NCBI GenBank assembly: GCA_937926875.1
Contig: CALBAX010000030.1
Coordinates: forward strand, 1-6,377
Direction: 5' to 3'
Source of the DNA: an uncultured Desulfovibrio sp.
GTDB taxonomy: Bacteria; Desulfobacterota; Desulfovibrionia; Desulfovibrionales; Desulfovibrionaceae
Length of the DNA stretch: 6,377 bases
Made by a program: the position numbers and the translations under genes. This document shows, piece after piece, positions 1-6,346 of this stretch; positions within the stretch are counted from its first letter, which is position 1, and each line of letters begins with the position of its first letter. The notes under the pieces are model-generated. The model made no database searches, had not been told where the DNA came from, and was given only the letters and a program-made list of their open reading frames with translations.

Positions 1-1085
1 ATCAGGGAGAACACGAACGCCCCCAGCACCACGCCCCAGCGGACAGGATCAGCGGCGCTCTTGTAGAGAGTCTGCAGTTTGAGCTGCTGTTCGCGGCTCA
101 CCCTGTCCCCCTTGCGCACCACCAGCTCCCCTTTCTGGATCTGGTAAAAGACGGGCTCCACATTGGCCACTACGGCTTCGCCACGGCGCTGGGTCGTCTC
201 GCGGTTGAGCGTCAGGGATGCCGGGACCGTTGCGGAAAGCAGGATGTTGATGGCTCGGCGGGAATGGGCGTTGAGGGAATCCTCCTGCCGCAGCAGGGAC
301 GAGATCTCGGCCAGGAAGGACTGCACATCGGGCAGCGTGGTCACTTCAGGACGCAACAGCTCCGAACCGTTGTCGAGGTTGCGGATGACGACCCCGGCCC
401 TGCCTGCTCTGGCGGAACGGATGTCGCCCACAAGGCCCTCGGCCAGGCGGTCGCGGATCAGCGGCATCAGGGTCTTGAGGAGGTACTGCTGCACTTCCGG
501 CAAGGCCAGCTGGGGCAGGACCTCTTCGGCCACCCGGGGCGTCAGTTCTTCCACCAGACGGCGGACGGATGCCTCCCCTCTCGGGAGGTCTGGCAGGTCT
601 TCATCGCTCCTGGGCAAGGGACGCTGCGCAGCAGGTGCGGTAGGCGCAGGCGTGACAGGGACTTCCCCGGCCTGCCCGACGGTGGGTGCGGTGCCTGCCG
701 GTTCGGGAGCCGCCGGAGCAGCTTCTTCCGGTACAGGCTTGACGCTCTGCAATCCCTTGTGGTCGGCCATCACGTTCAGATGATGCAGGATCCCCAGGAT
801 GCGGTTCTGGAACATCTCATAGGGCTGCATGCTCAGGTCGTAGACCGAGGGCTGGAGCATGAGCACCTGGCGCTGCCGGGCCTTGCTGGCCTGCACGTCC
901 TCCACCAGGATGTCGCGGTCAGCGATGACGTCGCTGTCCGCCACCTGCCCCGCCACATAGACGCGGCTTTCCGGCGTCAGGTTGGCGCCGGCCAGCAAAG
1001 AGAGGAAAAGCAGGGTCAGGATCAATACCAGCAGGCCGCGACCGCAGTGGTGACGCGTTCTCAGCGTCTGCCACAAAGCCACCAT
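1..1085 (-). CDS. 7TM-HD family (PgpH-type) membrane protein, N-terminal part, truncated by window edge
   Basis: The frame is open from the ATG at 1085 to the left edge (361 codons) with no stop. A short basic tail (residues 1-16, with R9, R11, R16) leads into one membrane segment at about 17-34. A long extracytoplasmic region follows, resembling the 7TMR-HDED domain. Near its end is the motif VVRKGDRVS (322-330), typical just before the seven-helix bundle, and a second membrane segment begins at about 349. In known PgpH proteins the missing C-terminal part has the seven helices and a cytoplasmic HD domain that hydrolyses cyclic di-AMP to pApA; that activity is inferred, because the HD residues lie outside the window. 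Residues about 116-160 form a Pro/Ala/Glu-rich linker. The gene starts 10 bases after the phoH stop and is probably cotranscribed. The start is uncertain: ATG 1085 has no Shine-Dalgarno, while an in-frame ATG at 1127 does (see findings). Confidence 0.88.
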   Translation of the reverse strand, partial: MVALWQTLRTRHHCGRGLLVLILTLLFLSLLAGANLTPESRVYVAGQVADSDVIADRDILVEDVQASKARQRQVLMLQPSVYDLSMQPYEMFQNRILGILHHLNVMADHKGLQSVKPVPEEAAPAAPEPAGTAPTVGQAGEVPVTPAPTAPAAQRPLPRSDEDLPDLPRGEASVRRLVEELTPRVAEEVLPQLALPEVQQYLLKTLMPLIRDRLAEGLVGDIRSARAGRAGVVIRNLDNGSELLRPEVTTLPDVQSFLAEISSLLRQEDSLNAHSRRAINILLSATVPASLTLNRETTQRRGEAVVANVEPVFYQIQKGELVVRKGDRVSREQQLKLQTLYKSAADPVRWGVVLGAFVFSL

Positions 1086-1095
1086 GCTGGAGGGT

Positions 1096-2085
1096 CTAGC
1101 TGTTTTTTTCGGCGTTGTCGTAGGCATTGACGATGGCTCCCACCAAAGGATGGCGCACCACATCAGCCTTGCTGAAGTGGTGCACGGCAAGACCGGGGAT
1201 CTTGTCCAGGACGGCCAGGGCATGGACGAGCCCCGAGCGGGCACGCCCGGAAGACGGATTGACAGGCAGGTCGATCTGCGAGGTATCGCCCGTGACCACC
1301 ACACGCGATCCAAAGCCCATACGGGTCAGGAACATCTTCATCTGTTCGTGGGTGGTGTTCTGGGCTTCGTCCAGGATGATGAAGGCATCATTGAGGGTAC
1401 GGCCACGCATGAAGGCCAGGGGGGCCACCTCGATGGTCCCCACTTCCAGCATGGATGCCACCTTGGGCTGGGGCACCATGTCGTGCAGGGCATCGTATAG
1501 GGGGCGCAGGTAGGGGTTGACCTTGTCCGCCAGGTCACCGGGCAGGAAGCCGAGGCGCTCCCCCGCCTCCACCGCAGGGCGCGTCAGCACGATGCGCTTG
1601 ACCTGATGCTGCTGCAACATGGAGATGGCCATAGCCACAGCAAGATAGGTCTTGCCCGTACCGGCAGGCCCCACGGCAAAGACCATCTCGTTCCGGCGCA
1701 GGATATCCAGGTACTGCTTTTGGGCCACATTGCGGGCCGTCACGGTCTTGCGCGGCGTATTGACGAAAACAGCTTCCTGGAAGACCTGCCGCAGATTGAG
1801 GCCGGGATCGGCCGCCAGCATGGCATAGGCCCGGGACAGGTCCTGCTGGCTGATGCTGATGCCGTTGCGCAGCATGTCATAAAGCTGCACGAAAAGCCGG
1901 TACAGGCACTGCAGGACCGCATGGTCCGGGCTGGAGAAAAAAACAGAAGCACCACGGCTGCCTATCTGGGCGCCGCTGGCAGCCGCCAGCAGGTCCAGAT
2001 GAGCGTTGCGGGGACCAAACAGCTGATTGGCCAGCAAAGGATCATCAAAATCGATCCTTTCCTGAGAGGATGAGAACGAAGCCAT
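1096..2085 (-). CDS. phoH: PhoH family ATPase (PhoH/YbeZ-like)
   Basis: This 329-residue protein is a P-loop ATPase of the PhoH/YbeZ family, close to the usual 320-350 residues. Visible motifs are Walker A GPAGTGKT (139-146), the family stretch LTRPAVEAGERLGFLPGD (167-184), Walker B FIILDEAQN (235-243), and the sensor-like TGDTSQIDLP (265-274). The N-terminal 110 residues are the more variable part seen in this family. YbeZ-type PhoH proteins are cytoplasmic, linked to RNA metabolism, and act with the endoribonuclease YbeY; the exact reaction is not settled. The start at 2085 has only a weak Shine-Dalgarno (AGG, 8 bases away). The gene opens a new transcription unit after the gatB terminator and precedes the 7TM-HD gene by 10 bases, a phoH/7TM-HD order common in bacteria. 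An A7 run lies three codons before the stop. Confidence 0.96.
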   Translation of the reverse strand: MASFSSSQERIDFDDPLLANQLFGPRNAHLDLLAAASGAQIGSRGASVFFSSPDHAVLQCLYRLFVQLYDMLRNGISISQQDLSRAYAMLAADPGLNLRQVFQEAVFVNTPRKTVTARNVAQKQYLDILRRNEMVFAVGPAGTGKTYLAVAMAISMLQQHQVKRIVLTRPAVEAGERLGFLPGDLADKVNPYLRPLYDALHDMVPQPKVASMLEVGTIEVAPLAFMRGRTLNDAFIILDEAQNTTHEQMKMFLTRMGFGSRVVVTGDTSQIDLPVNPSSGRARSGLVHALAVLDKIPGLAVHHFSKADVVRHPLVGAIVNAYDNAEKNS

Positions 2086-2125
2086 GATTTTTGCCTAGCG
2101 TATTTTGGGCTTTCTGTCCATGAAA

Positions 2126-2146
2126 GGGCACCCGGAACCGGCGCCC
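2126..2146 (-). promoter_or_regulatory. Hairpin in the phoH leader, similar to the gatB terminator stem
   Basis: On the minus strand, GGGCGCC (2146-2140) pairs with GGTGCCC (2132-2126) around a seven-base loop, including one G-U wobble. The arms are almost identical to those of the gatB terminator. No T run follows (only TTT), so it is unlikely to be a terminator. It lies about 40 bases before the phoH start and, if the candidate promoter is right, at the very 5' end of the mRNA. Confidence 0.5.
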
Positions 2147-2151
2147 CATTT

Positions 2152-2181
2152 ATTAAAGCATCACTTTAAATAATAAAAACC
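2152..2181 (-). promoter_or_regulatory. Candidate promoter for phoH
   Basis: The region between the terminator and phoH is strikingly AT-rich within GC-rich DNA. On the minus strand TGCTTTAAT (2160-2152) resembles an extended -10 (TGn plus a 5/6 match to TATAAT). The -35 region (GTTTTTAT, about 2180-2173) is a poor match. A start about 7 bases on would fall near 2145-2146. A promoter is expected here because a terminator lies just upstream, but the exact boxes are tentative. Confidence 0.4.
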
Positions 2182-2188
2182 TGTTTTC

Positions 2189-2223
2189 AAAAAAATAAGG
2201 GGGCACCCCAGGCGCCCCCCTTA
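2189..2223 (-). terminator. Intrinsic terminator after gatB
   Basis: On the minus strand, 20 bases past the gatB stop, GGGGGCGCC (2219-2211) pairs with GGTGCCCCC (2207-2199). This gives a nine-pair stem with one G-U wobble and a three-base loop. It is followed at once by TTATTTTTTT (2198-2189). The wobble is a pair only in minus-strand RNA (it is an A-C mismatch on the plus strand), and only the minus side carries the T run, so it terminates the nadK-gatB transcript. Confidence 0.92.
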
Positions 2224-2243
2224 CAGATCTCTGCACTCCCAGG

Positions 2244-3674
2244 CTAGCCAGCCAGCTTTTTGGCCAGCAGCTCATTGACCAGAGCGGGATTGGCCTTGCC
2301 GCGGGTAGCCCGCATGACCTGCCCCACAAAGAAGCTGATGAGCTTGGTCTTGCCGCCACGGAAAGCTTCCACTTCAGCGGGATTGTCGGCCAGCACCTTG
2401 TCCACAGCCGTCTCCAGCGCGGAACTGTCGGAGATCTGCACCAGGCCCTTTTCCTTGACGTAGGCTTCGGGCATGGCGCCGTTTTCCATCAGGTCGGCAA
2501 AGATGTCATTGGCGATCTTGGCACTGATGAGGCCCTTGTCCACGATACTGACCAGTTCGGCCAGGGCTTCGGGAGCCATGGCGCAATCCTGCACGTGCTG
2601 GGAACGGGCGTTGAGCTCGCGCAGCAGCGGGCCAAGGATGAAGTTGGCCACCTTGCGGGCATCGGCTTTTGCCGCCGCAGCTTCGAAGAAGTCAGCCATG
2701 GCACGGCTCTGCACCAGCACTTCCGCTTCGGGTTCGGGCAGGCCCGTCATGGCGATGAAACGTTGCATGCGGGCGGCAGGCAGTTCGGGCAGTTCCTGCT
2801 GCCAGCGGCTGAACTCTTCGTCGGTGATGGTCACGGGCAGCAGATCGGGATCGGGGAAATAGCGGTAGTCGTGCGCCTCTTCCTTGCCGCGCATGGAAGC
2901 CGTGATGTTCTTCGTGGCATCATACAGGCGGGTCTCCTGCACGATTTCCTCCCCGTCTGCCAATGCATCCTGCTGACGGGCGATCTCGTAATCGATGGCC
3001 CGCTGCACGTTGCGGAACGAATTCAGGTTCTTGAGCTCGGTACGGGTGCCAAAGGTGGTGCTGCCCACGGGGCGGATGGAGACGTTGGCGTCACAGCGGA
3101 AGCTGCCTTCCTCCATGTTGCCGTCGCAAACGCCCAGATAGGTCACGATGCCGTACAGGGCCTTGAGGTAGGCCACGGCCTCGGCAGAAGACCGCATGTC
3201 CGGCTCGGAAACGATCTCCACCAGGGGTGTCCCGGCACGGTTAAGGTCCACATAACTGACGTTCTCGCCCTGGGCATGGATGTTCTTGCCCGCATCGTTC
3301 TCCATATGGATGCGCGTGATGCCAATACGCTTTTCGGCACCATCCGCCGTGACCGTCAGATGCCCATGCTCGCAGATGGGCAGGTCGAACTGCGAGATCT
3401 GGTAGCCGGACGGCAGGTCAGGATAAAAGTAGTTCTTGCGGGCGAAGATGGAATTGCGATGGATGCTGCAGTTGGTGGCAAGGCCCACCAGGCAGGCATA
3501 GTGCACGGCCTGCCGGTTGAGCATGGGCAGGGCGCCGGGCATGCCGCCGCAGACTTCGCAGACATTGCTGTTGGGAGCCTGCCCGAAACTGGTGGGGCAG
3601 GAGCAGAAAAGTTTGGTGGCCGTAGCCAGTTGTACATGGACTTCCAAGCCGATGACGGCTTCATATGCAGGCAT
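2244..3674 (-). CDS. gatB: Aspartyl/glutamyl-tRNA(Asn/Gln) amidotransferase subunit B
   Basis: This is a complete 476-residue GatB, the usual length. GatB is the kinase/tRNA-binding subunit of GatCAB, which activates Asp- or Glu-tRNA with ATP and amidates it to Asn-tRNA(Asn) or Gln-tRNA(Gln) in the cytoplasm. The N-terminus carries IGLEVHVQL (8-16), followed by four cysteines C24, C26, C39 and C42 that match the zinc site of GatB. The family signature VDLNRAGTPLVEI is at 142-154, KNLNSFRNVQRAI at 215-227 and YRYFPDPDL at 270-278. The C-terminal helical tRNA-binding tail covers about 360-476 and ends with the conserved GKANP (459-463). The start at 3674 is preferred because GGAG lies 6 bases upstream and the protein then begins at the family position. 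The open frame extends to 3812, but that would overlap the upstream gene by over 100 bases. gatA and gatC are not in the window. Confidence 0.98.
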   Translation of the reverse strand: MPAYEAVIGLEVHVQLATATKLFCSCPTSFGQAPNSNVCEVCGGMPGALPMLNRQAVHYACLVGLATNCSIHRNSIFARKNYFYPDLPSGYQISQFDLPICEHGHLTVTADGAEKRIGITRIHMENDAGKNIHAQGENVSYVDLNRAGTPLVEIVSEPDMRSSAEAVAYLKALYGIVTYLGVCDGNMEEGSFRCDANVSIRPVGSTTFGTRTELKNLNSFRNVQRAIDYEIARQQDALADGEEIVQETRLYDATKNITASMRGKEEAHDYRYFPDPDLLPVTITDEEFSRWQQELPELPAARMQRFIAMTGLPEPEAEVLVQSRAMADFFEAAAAKADARKVANFILGPLLRELNARSQHVQDCAMAPEALAELVSIVDKGLISAKIANDIFADLMENGAMPEAYVKEKGLVQISDSSALETAVDKVLADNPAEVEAFRGGKTKLISFFVGQVMRATRGKANPALVNELLAKKLAG

Positions 3675-3696
3675 GAAAAACTCCGTGAACCAGATG

Positions 3697-5436
3697 TTAG
3701 GAACGGCTGATGGTCGCGTCGAAGTATTTGCCGACGCCGTACTCGCCACGCCGTGTAAAGCGGGCCGGATCGGGCCCGATGATCTGCATTTCCCTGTTTT
3801 GTCGCTGCACATCCAGCGCTATGCGCATCTCCTGGGTGCAGCCGGTCGAAAAAGTGGCATCCTTGCCAGACCAGATGGGCGGGACCTTGCGACCCATGAG
3901 CCGGAAGCTTTCTTCGATATCAGCAAATGTCTGGAAACGCCAGACGTCGATGAAGCCGCTTCGCTGCACGCGCTCCCACATGAACATCAGGTCGTCCCCG
4001 TCCATGCCCTCCACGAAATGCTCCGCAGGGTTCACGATCAGGACGTTGTCCAAACGCTTGCGCAGATCCCCCACAAAGGTCCGCGCCAGGGAGATGGCAG
4101 TCTGGGTCTCTCCGGGGATGCTGCCGATGATGCAGCTGTAGAACATGACCGTGCGGCCGCTCATGCGGGCCTCACGCATGCGGGCGATGATGCCGTCGGC
4201 ATGGGCAGCCACGTCCTGTTCGGTCAGTTTCTTCACCCCCGGTGCATGCCGCCGCAGGGCCAGATGCATGTCCGCGCCGTCATGCCAGTAGCAGAGGATG
4301 TCGCGGGAGAACTCGCAGCTGGTGCCCAGCAGCATGTCGGCCGAACGCCATCCCTTGGCCAGGATGAGGTCCGCCTCTTTCCAGGCACGGGAAAAACTGA
4401 TGGAGACCCGGTACAGGTTGAGCCGTTCGCGCGTCCCGTCACTGATGACCAGCAGACGGTGCTCGCGCAGGTGGCGCAGCAGCTGGTTTTTGCTCAGGTG
4501 GGCATCACGGACGATATAGTCCTGCTTCAGCTCTTCACGCAGGACAGGATCCTCTTCCACATCATCCACGGTGGGCGCGTAGAAGAAGAAACCATCCTTG
4601 ACGGCAAAAATGACACGATGCTGCATGCGCAGCAGTTTGCGCACCACAGCCAGATCAAAAACCGCGCCCCCGTCGGCATCACAGAGATACAGGATGGTCC
4701 GCGGCCGGGAGGCCAGTTCATCCAAGTATCCTTCCAGATCCGCGGCCTTCTGCTCCGCACGGTGGAACTCCTCTTCCAGGAAGACCCTGTCGGGGACGGA
4801 AGTCTCCAGCTCCAGCGTATAGGCGGAAAGGAACAGATGCCGGATCAGGCTGCAGGCGTCCAGGCGAGCCCGGGCAGCTTCGAGCGTGTCCGGCAGTGGT
4901 GCCACCGGCATACCTTCAAGAGCGGCACGCACGCTCTCGGAGCGCAGGATCTCGCGCTGGAGGATATTGAGCGCATGCCGGCGCTGCCGCCAGGGATCAC
5001 CATCGCCCAGCCCCTGGGCCAGCACGATATTGGTCATGCGCTTGATGAGCCGCGGCGGCAAAAGCGTATGCTGGGAAACTGCGCTGCGGAAGCGGTAGCG
5101 GCAGAACAGCAGCAGCGCCCGGCGCTGCATCCTGTCCGAAACAAGGGACCGCACAAGCCGGACCAGGATGCGCCAGGCGCGATTGTACTCCTTTTGCAGC
5201 CGTCCAGGCATGGCTGGCTCGCACAGCAAGGCGAACATGGCATCCGAACAGGGCAGGTACACGCTGCCGGGGCCAACGGCCACCATGAACCTCAACTGTT
5301 CAGGGCTGGCAACGATGTGCGGGTTGAGGTCATGGACAAGATTGTTGTCGATGAACAGATTGTACAGCCATGCGTCGAAGCAGGCATCTTTTCCCAGCCG
5401 GACATCAGCCATGCGGCGCGGCACGTTTCCAGTCAT
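3697..5436 (-). CDS. ARMT1-like / DUF89-type domain protein with unassigned C-terminal extension
   Basis: This 579-residue protein has no signal peptide or obvious membrane segment and is probably cytoplasmic. Residues about 1-240 are mostly helical and Arg-rich. Residues about 245-395 resemble the alpha/beta core of DUF89/ARMT1 metal-dependent phosphatases: TILYLCDADGGAVFD (247-261) sits where family members have a DNaGE..FD motif, FAVKDGFFFYAPTVDD (277-292) matches the VK..P..xDxT..D stretch, and ADLILAKGW (355-363) matches the usual ADLIIsKGqgN. Some metal-binding positions appear substituted (A254, A287), so activity is uncertain. Residues about 427-579 are an added region I do not recognise, with NVLIVNP (464-470), STGCTQEM (530-537) and RRGEYGVGKYFD (562-573). 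The start at 5436 has GAGG 5 bases upstream, overlapping the NAD kinase stop; M9 has no such site. The assignment was made by eye, so the fold is moderately sure and the substrate unknown. Confidence 0.85.
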   Translation of the reverse strand: MTGNVPRRMADVRLGKDACFDAWLYNLFIDNNLVHDLNPHIVASPEQLRFMVAVGPGSVYLPCSDAMFALLCEPAMPGRLQKEYNRAWRILVRLVRSLVSDRMQRRALLLFCRYRFRSAVSQHTLLPPRLIKRMTNIVLAQGLGDGDPWRQRRHALNILQREILRSESVRAALEGMPVAPLPDTLEAARARLDACSLIRHLFLSAYTLELETSVPDRVFLEEEFHRAEQKAADLEGYLDELASRPRTILYLCDADGGAVFDLAVVRKLLRMQHRVIFAVKDGFFFYAPTVDDVEEDPVLREELKQDYIVRDAHLSKNQLLRHLREHRLLVISDGTRERLNLYRVSISFSRAWKEADLILAKGWRSADMLLGTSCEFSRDILCYWHDGADMHLALRRHAPGVKKLTEQDVAAHADGIIARMREARMSGRTVMFYSCIIGSIPGETQTAISLARTFVGDLRKRLDNVLIVNPAEHFVEGMDGDDLMFMWERVQRSGFIDVWRFQTFADIEESFRLMGRKVPPIWSGKDATFSTGCTQEMRIALDVQRQNREMQIIGPDPARFTRRGEYGVGKYFDATISRS

Positions 5437-5443
5437 GCGGGCC

Positions 5444-6304
5444 TCACTTGTGTTTGCCTCCCGATGCCATATCCGTCACGAAACCGCGCGTCCGCAAGCG
5501 TTCAAAAAACGGCGTTTCCTTGCCCACAAAGCAGACGGCATCTTCCAGCCCCGTCACCTCCACCCGGTCGCCCACCTGGAGCAGCAGGCCCTCCTGGCCG
5601 TCCACCGTGATGTAGGTCTCGGTGGTGCCGGGCAGCAGGTCGATGCAGAAGCGGGTCTTCTGCGGGAAGACCATGGGGGGGATGGTATTCAGGAAAGGGC
5701 AAATGGGGGTGAACACCATGCAATTGAGGCTCGGGTACAGCAGCGGGCCACCAGCGGAGACGCTGTAGCCCGAACTGCCGATGGGAGTGGAGAGGATCAC
5801 GCCGTCACTGCGCAGGCGGCACATCTCCTGCCCGTCAACCCCGATGTCCATGTTGACGAGCCGCGACAGGGCAGCCCTACTGAGGACGACGTCATTGACA
5901 GCCACGCCCTTGGCAAGCGTGCTGTCATTGCGCACGACTTTCCATTGCAGGGCCATGCAGGTACGTTCGGGAGTGATGCCTGCCAGGGAATCGGCAAGGC
6001 CCTGCTCCCACTGCTCCGGCTGGACGTCGGCCAAAAAACCGACCCGGCCGAAATTTATGCCCAGCAGGGGGATGCCCCGGCCTGCCACCCGACGGGCCAC
6101 ACCCAGCATGGTGCCGTCCCCTCCCAGGACAACGGCAAAATCCAGATCGGGAAGAGCATAGGCGGGATCGTCAAACCCTCCGCTGATGGCCGTGACAGAA
6201 TGTCCCCTGGCGCGCAGCCAGGCACCTATTTCAGCTTCGAGACGTGCCGCACGGTCACTGTTGGCCTTGCGGACGACGAGAATATGGCGGGCTTTGCTTT
6301 GCAT
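5444..6304 (-). CDS. nadK: NAD kinase (ATP/polyphosphate-NAD kinase family)
   Basis: This 286-residue protein is a complete NAD kinase, which phosphorylates NAD+ at the 2'-hydroxyl of the adenosine ribose to give NADP+ in the cytoplasm. The diagnostic GGDGTML motif is at 61-67 with the preceding strand FAVVL. The following GINFGRVGFLADV (82-94) matches the family's G.N.G..GFL block. The short NE/D-type motif is AVNDVVL (135-141). The glycine-rich NAD-binding loop SDGVILSTPIGSSGYSVSAGGP (166-187) is present with small departures from the common STPTGSTAY, and TVDGQ (233-237) closes the catalytic region. The ATG at 6304 has purine-rich AGAGAAAAAGG directly upstream. Its stop is 7 bases before the next gene, whose ribosome site overlaps it, so the two are probably translationally coupled. 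Confidence 0.97.
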   Translation of the reverse strand: MQSKARHILVVRKANSDRAARLEAEIGAWLRARGHSVTAISGGFDDPAYALPDLDFAVVLGGDGTMLGVARRVAGRGIPLLGINFGRVGFLADVQPEQWEQGLADSLAGITPERTCMALQWKVVRNDSTLAKGVAVNDVVLSRAALSRLVNMDIGVDGQEMCRLRSDGVILSTPIGSSGYSVSAGGPLLYPSLNCMVFTPICPFLNTIPPMVFPQKTRFCIDLLPGTTETYITVDGQEGLLLQVGDRVEVTGLEDAVCFVGKETPFFERLRTRGFVTDMASGGKHK

Positions 6305-6317
6305 CCTTTTTCTCTAC

Positions 6318-6346
6318 GTTATAGGCGCGCGCAGTGCAAGTGGGAA
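6318..6346 (-). promoter_or_regulatory. Candidate sigma70-type promoter upstream of NAD kinase
   Basis: On the minus strand TATAAC (6323-6318, 5/6 to consensus) follows TTCCCA (6346-6341, 4/6) with a 17-base spacer. The -10 box ends only 13 bases before the ATG, so transcripts from it would have a leader of only about 6-7 bases and would use little or no Shine-Dalgarno. The gene may instead be transcribed from further upstream, outside the window. No gene is visible in 6305-6377. Confidence 0.3.

Noticed and set aside
163..1130. Plus-strand open frames of 206 and 288 codons.
   Set aside because: They are antisense to the 7TM-HD gene, whose reading frame is continuous and carries the expected membrane segment and VVRKGDRVS motif. 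The two frames overlap each other and show low-complexity shadow composition.
2095..2125. An eight-codon ORF (MDRKPKIR) just before phoH, as a possible leader peptide.
   Set aside because: It has no Shine-Dalgarno and no run of regulatory codons, and such short frames are expected by chance. Nothing else supports translation.
2595..3710. A 371-codon plus-strand open frame.
   Set aside because: It is antisense to gatB, whose identity is certain from several signatures. It has no family features of its own.
3675..3812. N-terminal extension of gatB to an upstream ATG at 3812.
   Set aside because: The 46 extra residues resemble no GatB, would overlap the upstream gene by more than 100 bases, and the ATG at 3674 has a good ribosome site and the family's usual N-terminus.
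4163..5448. A 15-base exact repeat (TCATGCGGGCCTCAC) near 4163 and at 5433.
   Set aside because: One copy is inside the ARMT1-like gene (Met-Arg-Glu-Ala-Arg-Met codons), the other spans the nadK stop and next start. There are only two copies and no wider similarity, so it is best read as chance.
3517..5610. A 697-codon open frame on the plus strand, longer than any gene in the window.
   Set aside because: It lies antisense to the ARMT1-like gene and parts of its neighbours. Its translation is rich in His, Gln, Arg and Gly with no recognisable motif. It is a typical GC-rich shadow of real minus-strand genes.
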